Source: Arthrobacter echini (lineage in GTDB: Bacteria > Actinomycetota > Actinomycetes > Actinomycetales > Micrococcaceae). Taken from it: DNA of 64,000 bases. The position numbers were made by a program, and so were the translations under genes. Positions 18,204-26,881 of the stretch are shown here, in pieces. Location of the stretch: positions 682,001 to 746,000 of the forward strand of contig NZ_VSLD01000001.1 in NCBI RefSeq assembly GCF_008107445.1, in the 5' to 3' direction. Every line of letters starts with the position of its first letter. The first letter of the stretch is position 1. Under the pieces are notes generated by a model, which was given only the letters and a program-made list of their open reading frames with translations, was not told the DNA's origin and ran no database searches.

Positions 18204-18223
18204 AACCTAAGCATGCTTAGGTT
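18204..18223. promoter_or_regulatory. 20-bp perfect palindrome, candidate MarR operator
   Basis: aacctaagcatgcttaggtt is a perfect inverted repeat about 90 bp upstream of the gene at 18316. Its core CTAAG-N4-CTTAG recurs twice, imperfectly, at 20285-20321 upstream of another gene of the same cassette, which ends with a MarR gene. Inferred to be the binding site of that MarR protein. Confidence 0.6.
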
Positions 18224-18315
18224 TAAGGATACGTTCCGGTCACGGGCCACGCCCCTACACCGGAAACCACGATTGAGCGTCCGTTCGATGGGCAATGTCA
18301 AGGTTAGGAATGAAC

Positions 18316-19173
18316 ATGACTACGCAGAATTGGCCGCAGGACCCCCTGGTCCCCTCCACCACCGGGAACGAGTCCTCCACGTCGGATCTCGGCACCACAC
18401 ACCTGGGCGCCGGGGACTCCACCTCCGGTTCCGACGCTTCGCGGACGGGTGCTGCGAAGGATCAGGCGAAGAAGGTGGGCGAGGACGGCAAGCACGCCGC
18501 CAAGAACGTCGCCGGTACCGCCGCGTCGGAGGCGAAGGGTGTGGCAGCCGAAGCCGGTGCGCAGGCCAAGGATCTTCTCGGTACCGTGACGTCGGAGGTC
18601 AAGAGCCAGGCCGGCGCCCAGCAGCAGAACATCTCGAAGGGACTGCGCTCGGCCTCGGAGGAACTGAAGTCGATGGCCGACGGGTCGGACAACCACACGG
18701 TGTCCAATCTTGTGCACCAGGCCTCCGAGCGTGCGGACTCCGTGGCGAGCTGGCTCGAGGGCCGCGACGCCTCTGAGCTCCTCGAGGACGTGAAGTCCTA
18801 CGCACGCCGCAAGCCGGGTATGTTCCTCCTCCTCGCCGGAGGCGCAGGTGTCCTCGTGGGGCGTCTCACCCGGGGCGTCACGGGCAACCGGGACTCGGAC
18901 ACGACATCCTCCTCTGCGCAGGGCCCGGCACGGACCACCACCCCCCGTACGTCGTCGGACACCTCGACGACCGACGGGTACGCGGGCTACACCGAGGTGG
19001 ATGCCGATGCCTACAGCGGCACACCCGCCACCGCAGGTATGGACGACCGGAGGCAGGAGCGCACCGAGCGCGATTCGAGTCCTGCGTTCGTGGACCCTGC
19101 CGACGAGTACCCGACCATCCCACCGGGAACGCCGCCCGTCGGTATCCGTCCGAACGACGGAGGCCTGCGCTGA
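18316..19173 (+). CDS. Helical, apolipoprotein/LEA-like membrane-anchored protein
   Basis: 285 residues. Residues 40-150 are Ala/Lys/Glu-rich amphipathic helix (AAKDQAKKVGEDGKHAAKNV), like LEA-type stress proteins. One hydrophobic segment (FLLLAGGAGVLVGRLTRG) lies near residue 165, and an unstructured polar tail follows. ATG 18316 has AGGA upstream; ATG 18310 or 18295 are also possible. It is the first gene of a tightly packed set with the holin-superfamily gene (stop/start TGATG overlap) and the DUF3618 gene. It is likely a stress or cell-envelope protein under the palindrome at 18204. Confidence 0.65.
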   Translation: MTTQNWPQDPLVPSTTGNESSTSDLGTTHLGAGDSTSGSDASRTGAAKDQAKKVGEDGKHAAKNVAGTAASEAKGVAAEAGAQAKDLLGTVTSEVKSQAGAQQQNISKGLRSASEELKSMADGSDNHTVSNLVHQASERADSVASWLEGRDASELLEDVKSYARRKPGMFLLLAGGAGVLVGRLTRGVTGNRDSDTTSSSAQGPARTTTPRTSSDTSTTDGYAGYTEVDADAYSGTPATAGMDDRRQERTERDSSPAFVDPADEYPTIPPGTPPVGIRPNDGGLR

Positions 19174-19622
19174 TGACTGAGACATCCGTCGGAGGCGCCC
19201 ACCAGGCTTCTGCCCGTCCGGGGCCGGATACGACGACCGGAGGACCCGACCGCTCTCTCGGAGAGATCCTCGGCGAGGTCACGAAGGATCTGTCCACGCT
19301 GATGCGCCAGGAGGTGGCTCTGGCGAAAGCCGAAGCGACCGAGTCGGCGAAGAATGCAGGAAAAGGCGCAGGTATGTTCGCCGGTGCCGCCGTCGGCGGC
19401 CACTTCGTCCTCCTGTTCCTCTCTCTCGCAGCCATGTGGGGCCTCGGAGAGCTCATGGCACTCGGCTGGGCCGCTCTGATCGTCGCCGCGGTCTGGGCGA
19501 TCATCGCCGCAGTACTGGCGCTGACGGGCAAGAAGGACATGAAGAAGGTCAAGGGTCTGCCGCAGACAGCGGAGACCATCAAGGAAATTCCGCCGACACT
19601 GAAACCAGGTGAGACACGATGA
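19173..19622 (+). CDS. Phage-holin superfamily (DUF1469/YqjE-like) membrane protein
   Basis: 149 residues. An amphipathic stretch SLGEILGEVTKDLSTLMRQE precedes EVALAKAEA, the hallmark of DUF1469/holin_3_6 proteins. Two transmembrane helices follow at about 67-90 and 96-117, with a basic tail. In bacteria these are housekeeping membrane proteins often found with DUF3618 genes, not true phage holins. Start ATG 19173 overlaps the preceding stop; the end overlaps the DUF3618 start (ATGA). Confidence 0.85.
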   Translation: MTETSVGGAHQASARPGPDTTTGGPDRSLGEILGEVTKDLSTLMRQEVALAKAEATESAKNAGKGAGMFAGAAVGGHFVLLFLSLAAMWGLGELMALGWAALIVAAVWAIIAAVLALTGKKDMKKVKGLPQTAETIKEIPPTLKPGETR

Positions 19623-20251
19623 GCCAGTCCCCCGATGAGATCCGTGCCGAGATCGAGCGCACCCGACAGGCACTCGGTTCCGACGTCGACGAGATGGCCG
19701 ACCGGGTGAACCCCTCGAACATCGCGCACCGCCAGACCGAGAAGGTGAAGCACGGTTTCAGCAACGTGAAGGAGACGGTCATGGGCAAGGCAGAGAACGT
19801 CAAGGAATCCGTGCTCGGCAAGGCGGAGGACGTCAAGGACTCGGCTCGGGATCACACCGGGCAGGCCAGGAACGCGATGAGTGGCGGGGCCGGGACCTCC
19901 CGTTCCACCACGGCCTCCGCGAAGGAGAAGGCTGCCGGCAATCCGCTTGCCGCCGGTCTGATCGCCTTCGGTGCCGGCCTCCTCGTCGCCTCCCTCATCC
20001 CTGCCAGCCAGAAGGAGCAGGAGGTCGCATCGCAGCTCAAGGAGCAGGCTGCTCCCCTGAAGGAGAAGGTCACCGACGCCGCCAAGCAGATCGGCGAGGA
20101 GGTCAGGGATCCCGCCCAGAAGGCCGCCCAGTCGGTGAAGGAATCCGCGACGGACTCGGCGCAGACCGTCAAGGAAGAGGGACAGCAGGCCGCAGGAGAC
20201 GTGAAGGGCAGTGCACAGGACGCCCAGTCACGAGTGCAGCAGCAGAAGTAG
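19619..20251 (+). CDS. DUF3618-domain protein
   Basis: 210 residues. The N-terminus DEIRAEIERTRQALGSDVDEMADRVNP is the DUF3618 signature (shown core: EIERTRQALGSDVD). It is followed by Lys/Glu/Ala-rich helical repeats, one transmembrane helix at about residues 105-122 (AAGLIAFGAGLLVASLI) and further LEA-like amphipathic helix to the end. The function is unknown; the family accompanies DUF1469 proteins and is linked to membrane or desiccation stress by context only. It is translationally coupled to the gene before it. Confidence 0.85.
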   Translation: MSQSPDEIRAEIERTRQALGSDVDEMADRVNPSNIAHRQTEKVKHGFSNVKETVMGKAENVKESVLGKAEDVKDSARDHTGQARNAMSGGAGTSRSTTASAKEKAAGNPLAAGLIAFGAGLLVASLIPASQKEQEVASQLKEQAAPLKEKVTDAAKQIGEEVRDPAQKAAQSVKESATDSAQTVKEEGQQAAGDVKGSAQDAQSRVQQQK

Positions 20252-20284
20252 CGGGCTGCGACCTCCGGTGGAGGGGCAGCAAAT

Positions 20285-20321
20285 ACTAAGCGTGCTTTCA
20301 ATTCACTGCTAAGTGTGCTTA
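20285..20321. promoter_or_regulatory. Two CTAAG-type half-palindromes, candidate MarR operators
   Basis: ctaagcgtgcttt at 20286 and ctaagtgtgctta at 20309, 23 bp apart (two helical turns), resemble the perfect palindrome at 18204-18223. They lie about 100 bp upstream of the PRC-barrel gene. Confidence 0.6.
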
Positions 20322-20414
20322 CTCTAGAGGTCGGTGGTTCGCCGGAGCAGGATCCCGACGCAGCCTGAAGCCGGCAGTTCCACACCCTCACAGGTTCAAC
20401 AGAAGGAGAACGAC

Positions 20415-21308
20415 ATGATCAACCAGGAACATATCGACACCCTGCTCAGCAATGGCGGCGACGTCCTCGGGTCCGACGGAGACAAGATCGGATCGGTCGG
20501 TCAGATCTACCTCGACGACCAGACCGGTGACCCCAGCTGGGTCACGGCGAAGACGGGCCTCTTCGGCACGTCCGAGTCCTTCGTTCCGCTGCAGGACGCC
20601 ACCGTGGAGGGCAACGACGTGCGTGTGCCCTACACCAAGGCCCAGGTCAAGGATGCTCCCCGCGTGGAGTCCGACGGCAACCTCAGCCCGGAGGAAGAGG
20701 ATCGCCTCTACCGCCACTACGAGATCGGTGGCGGGGTGACGGGCGATCGCACCGACACGACGACCGGCATGGTCGACAACGATCGCGACCTCGACGCGAA
20801 CGCAGGGCGCCACGCAGGTACGGCGGACGCCGGCATGACCGGTCGCACCGACGACCGCGATGCTGCCGGCTTCGACTCCGCACGCGAGACCGTGGGACAC
20901 GACACCTCGGGACCCACCACCGACGACGCCATGACGCGTTCGGAAGAGCAGCTTCATGTCGGCACCGAGCGTACCGAAGCAGGCCGCGCACGTATGCGCA
21001 AGTATGTCGTCACGGAGAACGTCAGCAAGACCGTGCCGGTGAGCCATGAGGAGGTCCGCGTGGTCAGCGAGCCCATCACGGACGCCAATCGCGGGAACGC
21101 CCACGACGGGCCGTCCATCAGCGAGGAGGAGCACGAAGTGACCCTCCACGCCGAGCGCGTCGTCGCCGACAAGGAGACGGTTCCCGTAGAGCGGGTCCGC
21201 CTCGACAAGGAGACCGTCACCGAGAATGAGACGGTCAGCGACGAAGTACGCAAGGAAAAGATCGAGGTCGAGGGCGCCGATGAGAGGCGCACCGACAACA
21301 ACCGCTGA
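20415..21308 (+). CDS. PRC-barrel and DUF2382 (YsnF-like) stress protein
   Basis: 297 residues from ATG 20415 with GGAG nine bases upstream. Residues 10-110 form a PRC-barrel domain (VLGSDGDKIGSVGQIYLDD). Residues 205-290 form a DUF2382 domain with the repeated EERVxVxKE-like pattern (SEEQLHVGTE, RVVADKETVPVERVRL). DUF2382 proteins are found with general-stress genes in many bacteria. CTAAG palindromes upstream link it to the 18316-20251 genes and the following MarR. A strong terminator follows. Confidence 0.88.
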   Translation: MINQEHIDTLLSNGGDVLGSDGDKIGSVGQIYLDDQTGDPSWVTAKTGLFGTSESFVPLQDATVEGNDVRVPYTKAQVKDAPRVESDGNLSPEEEDRLYRHYEIGGGVTGDRTDTTTGMVDNDRDLDANAGRHAGTADAGMTGRTDDRDAAGFDSARETVGHDTSGPTTDDAMTRSEEQLHVGTERTEAGRARMRKYVVTENVSKTVPVSHEEVRVVSEPITDANRGNAHDGPSISEEEHEVTLHAERVVADKETVPVERVRLDKETVTENETVSDEVRKEKIEVEGADERRTDNNR

Positions 21309-21319
21309 GTAACCGTTCA

Positions 21320-21358
21320 GCAGGGGAGGGCTCGGGGCGTTGCTCCGAGCCCTCCTGC
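21320..21358 (+). terminator. Rho-independent-type terminator after the PRC-barrel gene
   Basis: gcaggggagggctcgg pairs with ccgagccctcctgc (one bulge), with a short T-containing tail (atttcc), eleven bases after the stop codon. Confidence 0.75.
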
Positions 21359-21393
21359 ATTTCCAGGGTCATCAAGGGTAAGGACACGCAATC

Positions 21394-21816
21394 GTGCCGG
21401 AGTTGAACGAATGGTCGACCAGCCGCCTGCTCACCACAGCGGCCCGTATCGTCGAACACTCATGGAACGAGAAGCTCCTGAGCATCGGCATCACCCACGC
21501 GGGGCTCACCACGCTGGGTGTCCTCGAGCGGGAGGGCACGGTGACGGGCGTACGCCTGGCACAGCTGGTCCACGTCCAGGCCCAGACGGTCGGACGGACT
21601 CTCGACCGCCTCGAGAAGCGGGGCCTCGTCACCCGGCTGCGGAACAGCGCAGATCGGCGCAGCCAGCGCATCACCATCACCGCAGCAGGTGTCAGTGCGA
21701 TCGAACAGGCCAAGAACATCGAACACGAGCTCATGGCCGACGACGGTCTGGCCTCGCAGGAGCTTCGCGACGGTCTTGCGACCGTGATCAACGAACTCGG
21801 ACCGAAGAAGGACTAG
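21394..21816 (+). CDS. MarR-family transcriptional regulator (paralogue 1)
   Basis: 140 residues from GTG 21394. A winged-helix core (THAGLTTLGVLEREGTVTG, recognition region AQTVGRTLDRLEKRGLV, wing DRRSQRITIT) is clear. It is a close paralogue of the protein at 37412-37858 (both contain WSTSRLLTTAAR, VQAQT and DRRSQRITIT). It probably acts as a dimer on the CTAAG palindromes upstream of the 18316 and 20415 genes, repressing the cassette until a ligand or oxidant is sensed. No conserved redox Cys is seen. The 3' end overlaps the convergent dnaB end by four bases. Confidence 0.88.
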   Translation: MPELNEWSTSRLLTTAARIVEHSWNEKLLSIGITHAGLTTLGVLEREGTVTGVRLAQLVHVQAQTVGRTLDRLEKRGLVTRLRNSADRRSQRITITAAGVSAIEQAKNIEHELMADDGLASQELRDGLATVINELGPKKD

Positions 21817-23189
21817 TACCCGCTGTTGTCGGCGGCCATGTTGTTGAAGCGGGAATAGTGGCCCTGGAAGCCGACGACGATCGTCTTCGTGGGACCGTTG
21901 CGGTGTTTGGCCACGATCACGTCCGCCTCACCCGCGCGGGCTGATTCCTTGTCGTACACATCGTCGCGGTGCAGCAGGATCACCATGTCGGCGTCCTGCT
22001 CGATCGATCCCGACTCACGCAGATCGGACACCTGCGGGCGCTTGTCGGTACGCTGCTCCGACCCACGGTTGAGCTGCGACAGGGCAACCACGGGCACATT
22101 CAGTTCCTTGGCGAGCAGCTTCAGCGCCCGGGAGAACTCCGATACCTCCTGTTGACGGGATTCGACACGCTTGCCGGAGGACATGAGCTGGAGATAGTCC
22201 AGCACCACGAGCTTCAGGTCGTGTCGCTGCTTCAGGCGCCGGCACTTGGCCCTGATCTCCATGAGGGACATGTTGGGGCTGTCGTCGATGAAGAGCGGGG
22301 CGTCGTTCATGCGGCCCATGGTGGTGGCGATCTTGCCCCACTGCTCGTCCTTGATGGTGCCCTTGCGTAGGTCCTGCAGGCCGATGGTGGCTTCGGCCGA
22401 CAGGAGCCGCATCGCGATCTCGTTGCGGCCCATCTCGAGCGAGAAGAAGACGGTGGCCATGTTGTGCTTGATGGCTGCGGACCTCGCCCAGTCCAGGGCG
22501 AAGGTCGATTTGCCCATTGCGGGGCGGGCAGCGACGACGATCATCTGGCCCCCGTGCAGTCCCTGCGTCAACTCGTCGAGTTCGTAGAATCCAGTGGGAA
22601 CGCCTGTCATTCCCTCCCCACGATGTCCCGCGGACTCGATCTCGTCGACCGTGCCCTCGATGATGTCCTTGAGGGCCACGTAGTCCTCGGCCGTGCGGCG
22701 TTCGGCGACGGCATAGACCTCGGCCTGGGCGGCATTGACCAGGTCGTCCACCTCGCCGTCGTTCGAGTAGCCCAGTTGGACGATCTTCGTGCCCGCGTCC
22801 ACGAGGCGGCGCAGCACGGCCCGCTCTCGGACGATCTCGGCGTAGAAGCCCGCATTGGCGGCCGTCGGCACGGACTGGATGAGGGTGTGGAGGTAGGCGG
22901 GCCCACCGATCCGCGAGATCTCCCCGCGCTTGGTGAGTTCGTCGGAGACGGTCACGGCGTCGGCGGGCTCCCCGCGCCCGTAGAGGTCGATGATCGCCTC
23001 GTAGATGCTCTCGTGTGCCGGACGATAGAAGTCGAGCCCCCTGAGCACCTCCACGCAGTCCGCGATGGCGTCCTTCGACAGCATCATGCCCCCGAGGACG
23101 GATTGCTCCGCGACGAGATCCTGTGGCGGCGTCCGGGAGAACTCCGGATGCCGGGTGTCCGTCGATGAATCTGCATGTGCCAGGGACAC
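21813..23189 (-). CDS. dnaB: Replicative DNA helicase DnaB
   Basis: 458 residues, normal length and without an intein. The N-terminal primase-interacting domain (PPQDLVAEQSVLGGMMLS) is followed by the RecA-like motor domain. This has Walker A ARPAMGKST near residue 235, Walker B LVVLDYLQLM and the hexamer-type motif LSQLNRGSEQR. The GTG start is preceded by GAGGAAGG, and a consensus TATAAT promoter lies at 23207-23212. The hexameric enzyme unwinds DNA at the replication fork. It sits downstream of rplI in the classic rpsF-ssb-rpsR-rplI-dnaB order, but after a 500-bp gap with its own promoter. Confidence 0.98.
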   Translation of the reverse strand: MSLAHADSSTDTRHPEFSRTPPQDLVAEQSVLGGMMLSKDAIADCVEVLRGLDFYRPAHESIYEAIIDLYGRGEPADAVTVSDELTKRGEISRIGGPAYLHTLIQSVPTAANAGFYAEIVRERAVLRRLVDAGTKIVQLGYSNDGEVDDLVNAAQAEVYAVAERRTAEDYVALKDIIEGTVDEIESAGHRGEGMTGVPTGFYELDELTQGLHGGQMIVVAARPAMGKSTFALDWARSAAIKHNMATVFFSLEMGRNEIAMRLLSAEATIGLQDLRKGTIKDEQWGKIATTMGRMNDAPLFIDDSPNMSLMEIRAKCRRLKQRHDLKLVVLDYLQLMSSGKRVESRQQEVSEFSRALKLLAKELNVPVVALSQLNRGSEQRTDKRPQVSDLRESGSIEQDADMVILLHRDDVYDKESARAGEADVIVAKHRNGPTKTIVVGFQGHYSRFNNMAADNSGY

Positions 23190-23206
23190 TGAACGGCCTT
23201 CCTCGT

Positions 23207-23236
23207 ATTATAGAAACGCTGTCCGCCACGGCGGAC
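23207..23236 (-). promoter_or_regulatory. dnaB promoter with overlapping 16-bp palindrome
   Basis: A perfect TATAAT (-10) is at 23207-23212 on the minus strand. The position of the -35 box is occupied by gtccgccacggcggac (23221-23236), an inverted repeat of two 7-bp arms, in place of a TTGACA-like sequence. This suggests a regulator that binds over the -35 region. Confidence 0.6.
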
Positions 23237-23634
23237 GCCGGACACCCGGCCCGGGCCTGATAGGACAAGGCCTATCACCCGTCACCCTCACTATCGGGAG
23301 TCATCCGCCACCGTAACCCCGCCAGGACGCTGACCGAAATGCTGGACCAACAGGGGGTGTGGGTAAGTGTGAATAAGCTGTGGATTGCGCGGCGTGTCTT
23401 GTGCACAGGATGGGGACAACGCTGTGGACAACTATTTTTACCGCTGCTCGAACCGAGTCTGACGTGGGAAAACTTTATACAGACCCTGTGGAGCGAAAGT
23501 ATTTTTCCGGTCCGCCATCCACAGAGACCATGTTGACAAAGACCCCGGATTGCCTCCGGTCCTGCGCCGCGACGGATCAGCGGCGGCGCTCCCGCGGCGC
23601 CGGACCGCGCTGGTTCCAGCAGGACCGACGACAA
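23237..23634. other. Non-coding dnaB-rplI interval with DnaA-box-like sites
   Basis: About 400 bp without a convincing gene. It contains an exact TTGTCCACA (complement at 23423-23431) and two looser relatives, CAATCCACA (complement at 23379-23387) and CCATCCACA (23515-23523), among several T/A-rich runs. These could be DnaA-binding sites; the interval is otherwise upstream of the dnaB promoter and downstream of the rplI terminator. Confidence 0.45.
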
Positions 23635-23664
23635 AGGAAGCCCCCACCGAAGTGGGGGCTTCCT
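23635..23664 (-). terminator. Terminator of the rpsF-ssb-rpsR-rplI operon
   Basis: Perfect 13-bp stem (aggaagcccccac / gtgggggcttcct) with a four-base loop, 25 bp after the rplI stop, followed by TTTG on the minus strand. Confidence 0.85.
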
Positions 23665-23688
23665 GGACCTGCTGAGGGGTCGTGCGAG

Positions 23689-24138
23689 CTAGCTGGCGAC
23701 GACGTCCAGATCGATCACTGCGGCGACGTCCTCGTGCAGACGGACATTCGCCTGGTAGGAGCCGACCGACTTGATGTGCGCCGGGAGCTCTACCTTGCGC
23801 TTGTCGATCTTGCCCAGACCGGCGGCCTCGACCGCCTTCGCGACGTCGTCCGTCTTGACCGTCCCGAACAGGCGGCCGGAGCCACCCGCCTTCACGGTCA
23901 GGGTGACGGGCTTCGCCGACAGGGCGGCAGCCTGGCGCTGAGCGTCCTCGAGCGAGGCATGCTCCCGCGCGGACCGCGCCGCCTTGATCGAGTCGACCTG
24001 CTTCTCGCCACCCTTGCTCCATGTGAGGGCGAAGCCACGGGGCAGAAGATAGTTACGTGCGTAACCGTTCTTCACCTCGACGACGTCGCCTGCAGCACCG
24101 AGCCCGGTGACTTCCTGGGTCAGAATGAGTTTCGACAT
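23689..24138 (-). CDS. rplI: 50S ribosomal protein L9 (bL9)
   Basis: 149 residues, the standard length. The N-terminal domain [23 protein letters not shown] and [12 protein letters not shown] match the bL9 rRNA-binding domain, followed by the long helix and C-terminal domain. Binds 23S rRNA near the L1 stalk base. Last gene of the rpsF-ssb-rpsR-rplI operon, 15 bp after rpsR, with a strong terminator downstream. Confidence 0.98.
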   Translation of the reverse strand: MSKLILTQEVTGLGAAGDVVEVKNGYARNYLLPRGFALTWSKGGEKQVDSIKAARSAREHASLEDAQRQAAALSAKPVTLTVKAGGSGRLFGTVKTDDVAKAVEAAGLGKIDKRKVELPAHIKSVGSYQANVRLHEDVAAVIDLDVVAS

Positions 24139-24153
24139 GGTGTGTCCCTTTCC

Positions 24154-24393
24154 CTAGCCGCGACCGGCGCCGGAGTACGGCAGCAGTGCGACCTCGCGGG
24201 CGTTCTTGATTGCCTGGGCGATCTTGCGCTGCTCCTGCACGGTCACGCCGGTGACGCGACGTGCGCGGATCTTTCCGCGATCGGAGATGAACTTGCGCAG
24301 CAGAGCTACGTCCTTGTAGTCGATGACGGTGACATCAGCGGCCTTGAGGGGATTGGACTTTGGTTTGGGCTTACGGAGTTCAGCCTTGGCCAT
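24154..24393 (-). CDS. rpsR: 30S ribosomal protein S18 (bS18)
   Basis: 79 residues. [19 protein letters not shown] and [23 protein letters not shown] are diagnostic (cores [10 protein letters not shown] and VTGVTVQEQ). No zinc-binding cysteines are present, so this is the Cys-free form. Component of the small subunit platform, partner of S6. AAGGAGC precedes the ATG. Confidence 0.98.
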   Translation of the reverse strand: MAKAELRKPKPKSNPLKAADVTVIDYKDVALLRKFISDRGKIRARRVTGVTVQEQRKIAQAIKNAREVALLPYSGAGRG

Positions 24394-24498
24394 CGTGGTG
24401 CTCCTTCTTCTGTTGGAGCCCGCAGAACGATTCTGCGGGATGGGAAGTACAAGTCACGCGAGTGACTGCGGTAGCGATCCCGGGAACGGGACCGTCAC

Positions 24499-25068
24499 CT
24501 AGAAGGGTGGCTCGGAGTCGGGGCCATTGCCCCAACCCTGTGAGTTACCACCCGAGTTTCCACCCGAGGGGGCGCCCCAGGGGTCGTCCGCCGGCTGCTG
24601 GGACTGCTGTCCGCCGCCCCAGCCGGAACCCGACTGCGCGTTCGACCCGCCACCGTTGCCCCCGGAGTTACCTCCGAAGCCCCCGCTGTTACCACCGCCG
24701 GAGCGCTGGGTGCGGGTGACCTTGGCGGACGCGTAGCGCAGGGACGGACCGATCTCGTCCACCTCGAGTTCCATCACCGTGCGCTTCTCGCCCTCCTTGG
24801 TGTCGAAGGATCGCGACTTCAGTCGGCCCTGGGCAACCACTCGGGTTCCCTTGGTCAGGGTCTCGGCGACGTTCTCCGCCGCTTCACGCCATACCGAGGC
24901 GCGGAGGAACAGCGTTTCGCCGTCCTTCCAGTCGCTCGTCTGACGATCGAACGTGCGGGGAGTGGACGCGATGGTGAAGTTGGCGACCGCCGAACCCGAC
25001 GGCGTGAAACGCAGTTCGGGGTCATTGGTCAGATTGCCGACCACCGTGATGACTGTCTCGCCTGCCAT
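24499..25068 (-). CDS. ssb: Single-stranded DNA-binding protein
   Basis: 189 residues. The OB-fold occupies residues 1-112 ([39 protein letters not shown]). A Gly/Asn/Gln-rich linker of about 60 residues leads to the acidic tip DSEPPF that recruits partner proteins. Starts at ATG 25068, six bases after AAGGAGG. Coats single-stranded DNA in replication and repair. Between rpsF and rpsR as is usual. Confidence 0.97.
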   Translation of the reverse strand: MAGETVITVVGNLTNDPELRFTPSGSAVANFTIASTPRTFDRQTSDWKDGETLFLRASVWREAAENVAETLTKGTRVVAQGRLKSRSFDTKEGEKRTVMELEVDEIGPSLRYASAKVTRTQRSGGGNSGGFGGNSGGNGGGSNAQSGSGWGGGQQSQQPADDPWGAPSGGNSGGNSQGWGNGPDSEPPF

Positions 25069-25127
25069 GGTGCCTCCTTGGGTCACGTCCCGCCGGAGCG
25101 GGCTGGATGGAAAGAGCTCTGCCGAAA

Positions 25128-25433
25128 TTATTCGGCGGAGACCTTCTGCTCCTCGGGGCGGATGATCTTGGTCCGCATGATCGTCTCGTTGAGACTCAGC
25201 TGGCGGTCCAGTTCGGACGCCACGGCCGGGGTGGCGGTGAAGTTGACGACGGCGTAGATGCCCTCGGTCTTCTTCTGGATCTCGTAGGCGAAGCGCCGAC
25301 GTCCCCAGATGTCCACCTTGTCCACCGTGCCGCCGCCATTGCGGACCACGTTCAGGAACTTCTCGAGTGTCGGGTCGATGGAACGTTCCTCGACATCGGG
25401 GTCGATGATGACCATCAATTCATATGCACGCAT
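25128..25433 (-). CDS. rpsF: 30S ribosomal protein S6 (bS6)
   Basis: 101 residues, starting [16 protein letters not shown] with the [12 protein letters not shown] segment and the YAVVNF strand typical of bS6 (cores YELMVIIDP and [10 protein letters not shown]). Binds 16S rRNA with S18. First gene of the operon; the ATG at 25433 follows GAGGTGG. The 164 bp upstream of the start should hold the operon promoter. Confidence 0.98.
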   Translation of the reverse strand: MRAYELMVIIDPDVEERSIDPTLEKFLNVVRNGGGTVDKVDIWGRRRFAYEIQKKTEGIYAVVNFTATPAVASELDRQLSLNETIMRTKIIRPEEQKVSAE

Positions 25434-25597
25434 GTGTGAACCCACCTCCTCTGGGCTGAGCGGTCACGGTCTTTCCGCAACAGGAGGTTCTCTAGCGTTG
25501 ATCCGGCCGCTGCCGGCGATAGGTACCGCCGGCAGTCCGTCGCACGGACGAATCAATGATACCGGACTAATGGTCCGCGCCGAACCTGCCAGGGGCG

Positions 25598-26881
25598 CTA
25601 CCGCCCGTCGCCGAAGAAGCGGAGGGTGACCGCTGCGAGATGTCCGGGATCATCCACCCCGCAGAGTTCCCGCGCGGAATGCATGGACAGCAGAGGGGTC
25701 CCGACGTCGACGGTCCGGATGCCCAGCCGCGTCGCGGTCAGCGGGCCGATGGTGGAGCCGCACGGCATCATATTGTTGGAGACGAACTCCTGATAGGGCA
25801 CATCGGCCGCGCGGCAGAGGTCCGCCCAGTAGGCGGCACCCGCCGCATCCGTGGTGTAGCGCTGATTGGCGTTGATCTTCAGGAGCGGGCCCCCGTTGAG
25901 CACGGGCAGATTCACGGGATCGTGACGCTCTGCGTAATTGGGGTGCACGGCGTGGCCGGCGTCGGCCGAGACGCAGAACGACGACGCCATGGCTCGGAGC
26001 CGCTCCTCTGCTCCAGCTCCGAGACCGAGCGAGATCCGGTACAGGACGTCCTCGAGCAACGGCCCGCTCGCACCCGAGCGCGAGGCGCTGCCGACCTCCT
26101 CGTGGTCGAAGGCCGCCAGCACGGCGATCGGTCCCTCCGAGGGCCCCGTCGTGGCGGTCTCGATGATCGCGGTGAGGCCGGCGTGGACCGAGGAGAGATT
26201 GTCGAGCCGACCCGAGGCGAAGAATGCGCCGTCGGCACCGAAGACGCGCGGCTCCTGGGTGTCGGCGACCACGACGTCGAATCCACCCACCTCCAGCGGG
26301 TCCACTCCTGCCCCTTCGGCGAGGAGACCGAGCAGATCGGCGTCCAGCGGATCTCCCAGACCCCACACCGGATTCATGTGACGCTGCTTGTCGAGCGTGA
26401 GCCCGTCGTTCACCGCCCGGTCGAGGTGGACGGCGAGCTGCGGGAAGCGCAGCAATGGTCCGGTGTGCACGAGGTGCTCCGTGCCGTCGAGCAGTGTCAG
26501 GCGGCCTGCGAGCGCGAGTTCGCGGTCCAGCCAGGAGTTCAGCAGCGGACCCCCGTACACCTCGACGCCGGCCTGCAGCCAGCCGTACTTCCCGGTGGTG
26601 GGCTTCGGCTTGAGCTTGAACGACGGCGAATCGGTGTGTGCCCCGAGGATGTGGAACGCCGTCGTGGGCCCGGCGCCCGGCGGGACCACCCAGGCGATGA
26701 GGGCCCCGTCGCGGATGACGAAGTAGCTGCCGACACCGCCCTGCCAGGCCTCGCGCTCCTCCAGCTGTACGAACCCCTTCGCCCTGAGGCGCCGTCCGGC
26801 CTCCGCCGCGGCGTGATAGCTCGATGGTGACGCCGCGACATAGGCGCCGAGATCCTGGATGTGGGCTGGGGTGGGGCTCAT
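25598..26881 (-). CDS. apeB: M18-family aspartyl aminopeptidase
   Basis: 427 residues, usual for M18. Metal ligands and catalytic residues are visible in GAHTDSPSFK (His/Asp), RLDNLSSVHAG (Asp), AAFDHEEVGS (Glu-Glu) and the C-terminal MHSARELCG (His). A dizinc dodecameric cytosolic enzyme that removes N-terminal acidic residues from peptides. Single gene, upstream of the ribosomal operon on the same strand but separated by 160 bp. An in-frame start at 26893 is possible. Confidence 0.93.
   Translation of the reverse strand: MSPTPAHIQDLGAYVAASPSSYHAAAEAGRRLRAKGFVQLEEREAWQGGVGSYFVIRDGALIAWVVPPGAGPTTAFHILGAHTDSPSFKLKPKPTTGKYGWLQAGVEVYGGPLLNSWLDRELALAGRLTLLDGTEHLVHTGPLLRFPQLAVHLDRAVNDGLTLDKQRHMNPVWGLGDPLDADLLGLLAEGAGVDPLEVGGFDVVVADTQEPRVFGADGAFFASGRLDNLSSVHAGLTAIIETATTGPSEGPIAVLAAFDHEEVGSASRSGASGPLLEDVLYRISLGLGAGAEERLRAMASSFCVSADAGHAVHPNYAERHDPVNLPVLNGGPLLKINANQRYTTDAAGAAYWADLCRAADVPYQEFVSNNMMPCGSTIGPLTATRLGIRTVDVGTPLLSMHSARELCGVDDPGHLAAVTLRFFGDGR

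Noticed and set aside
19173-19622. Prophage remnant based on holin similarity
   Set aside because: The protein belongs to the chromosomal DUF1469 group, and no other phage gene is nearby.
21813-23189. Intein or frameshift in dnaB
   Set aside because: The frame is continuous at 458 residues with uninterrupted motor motifs.
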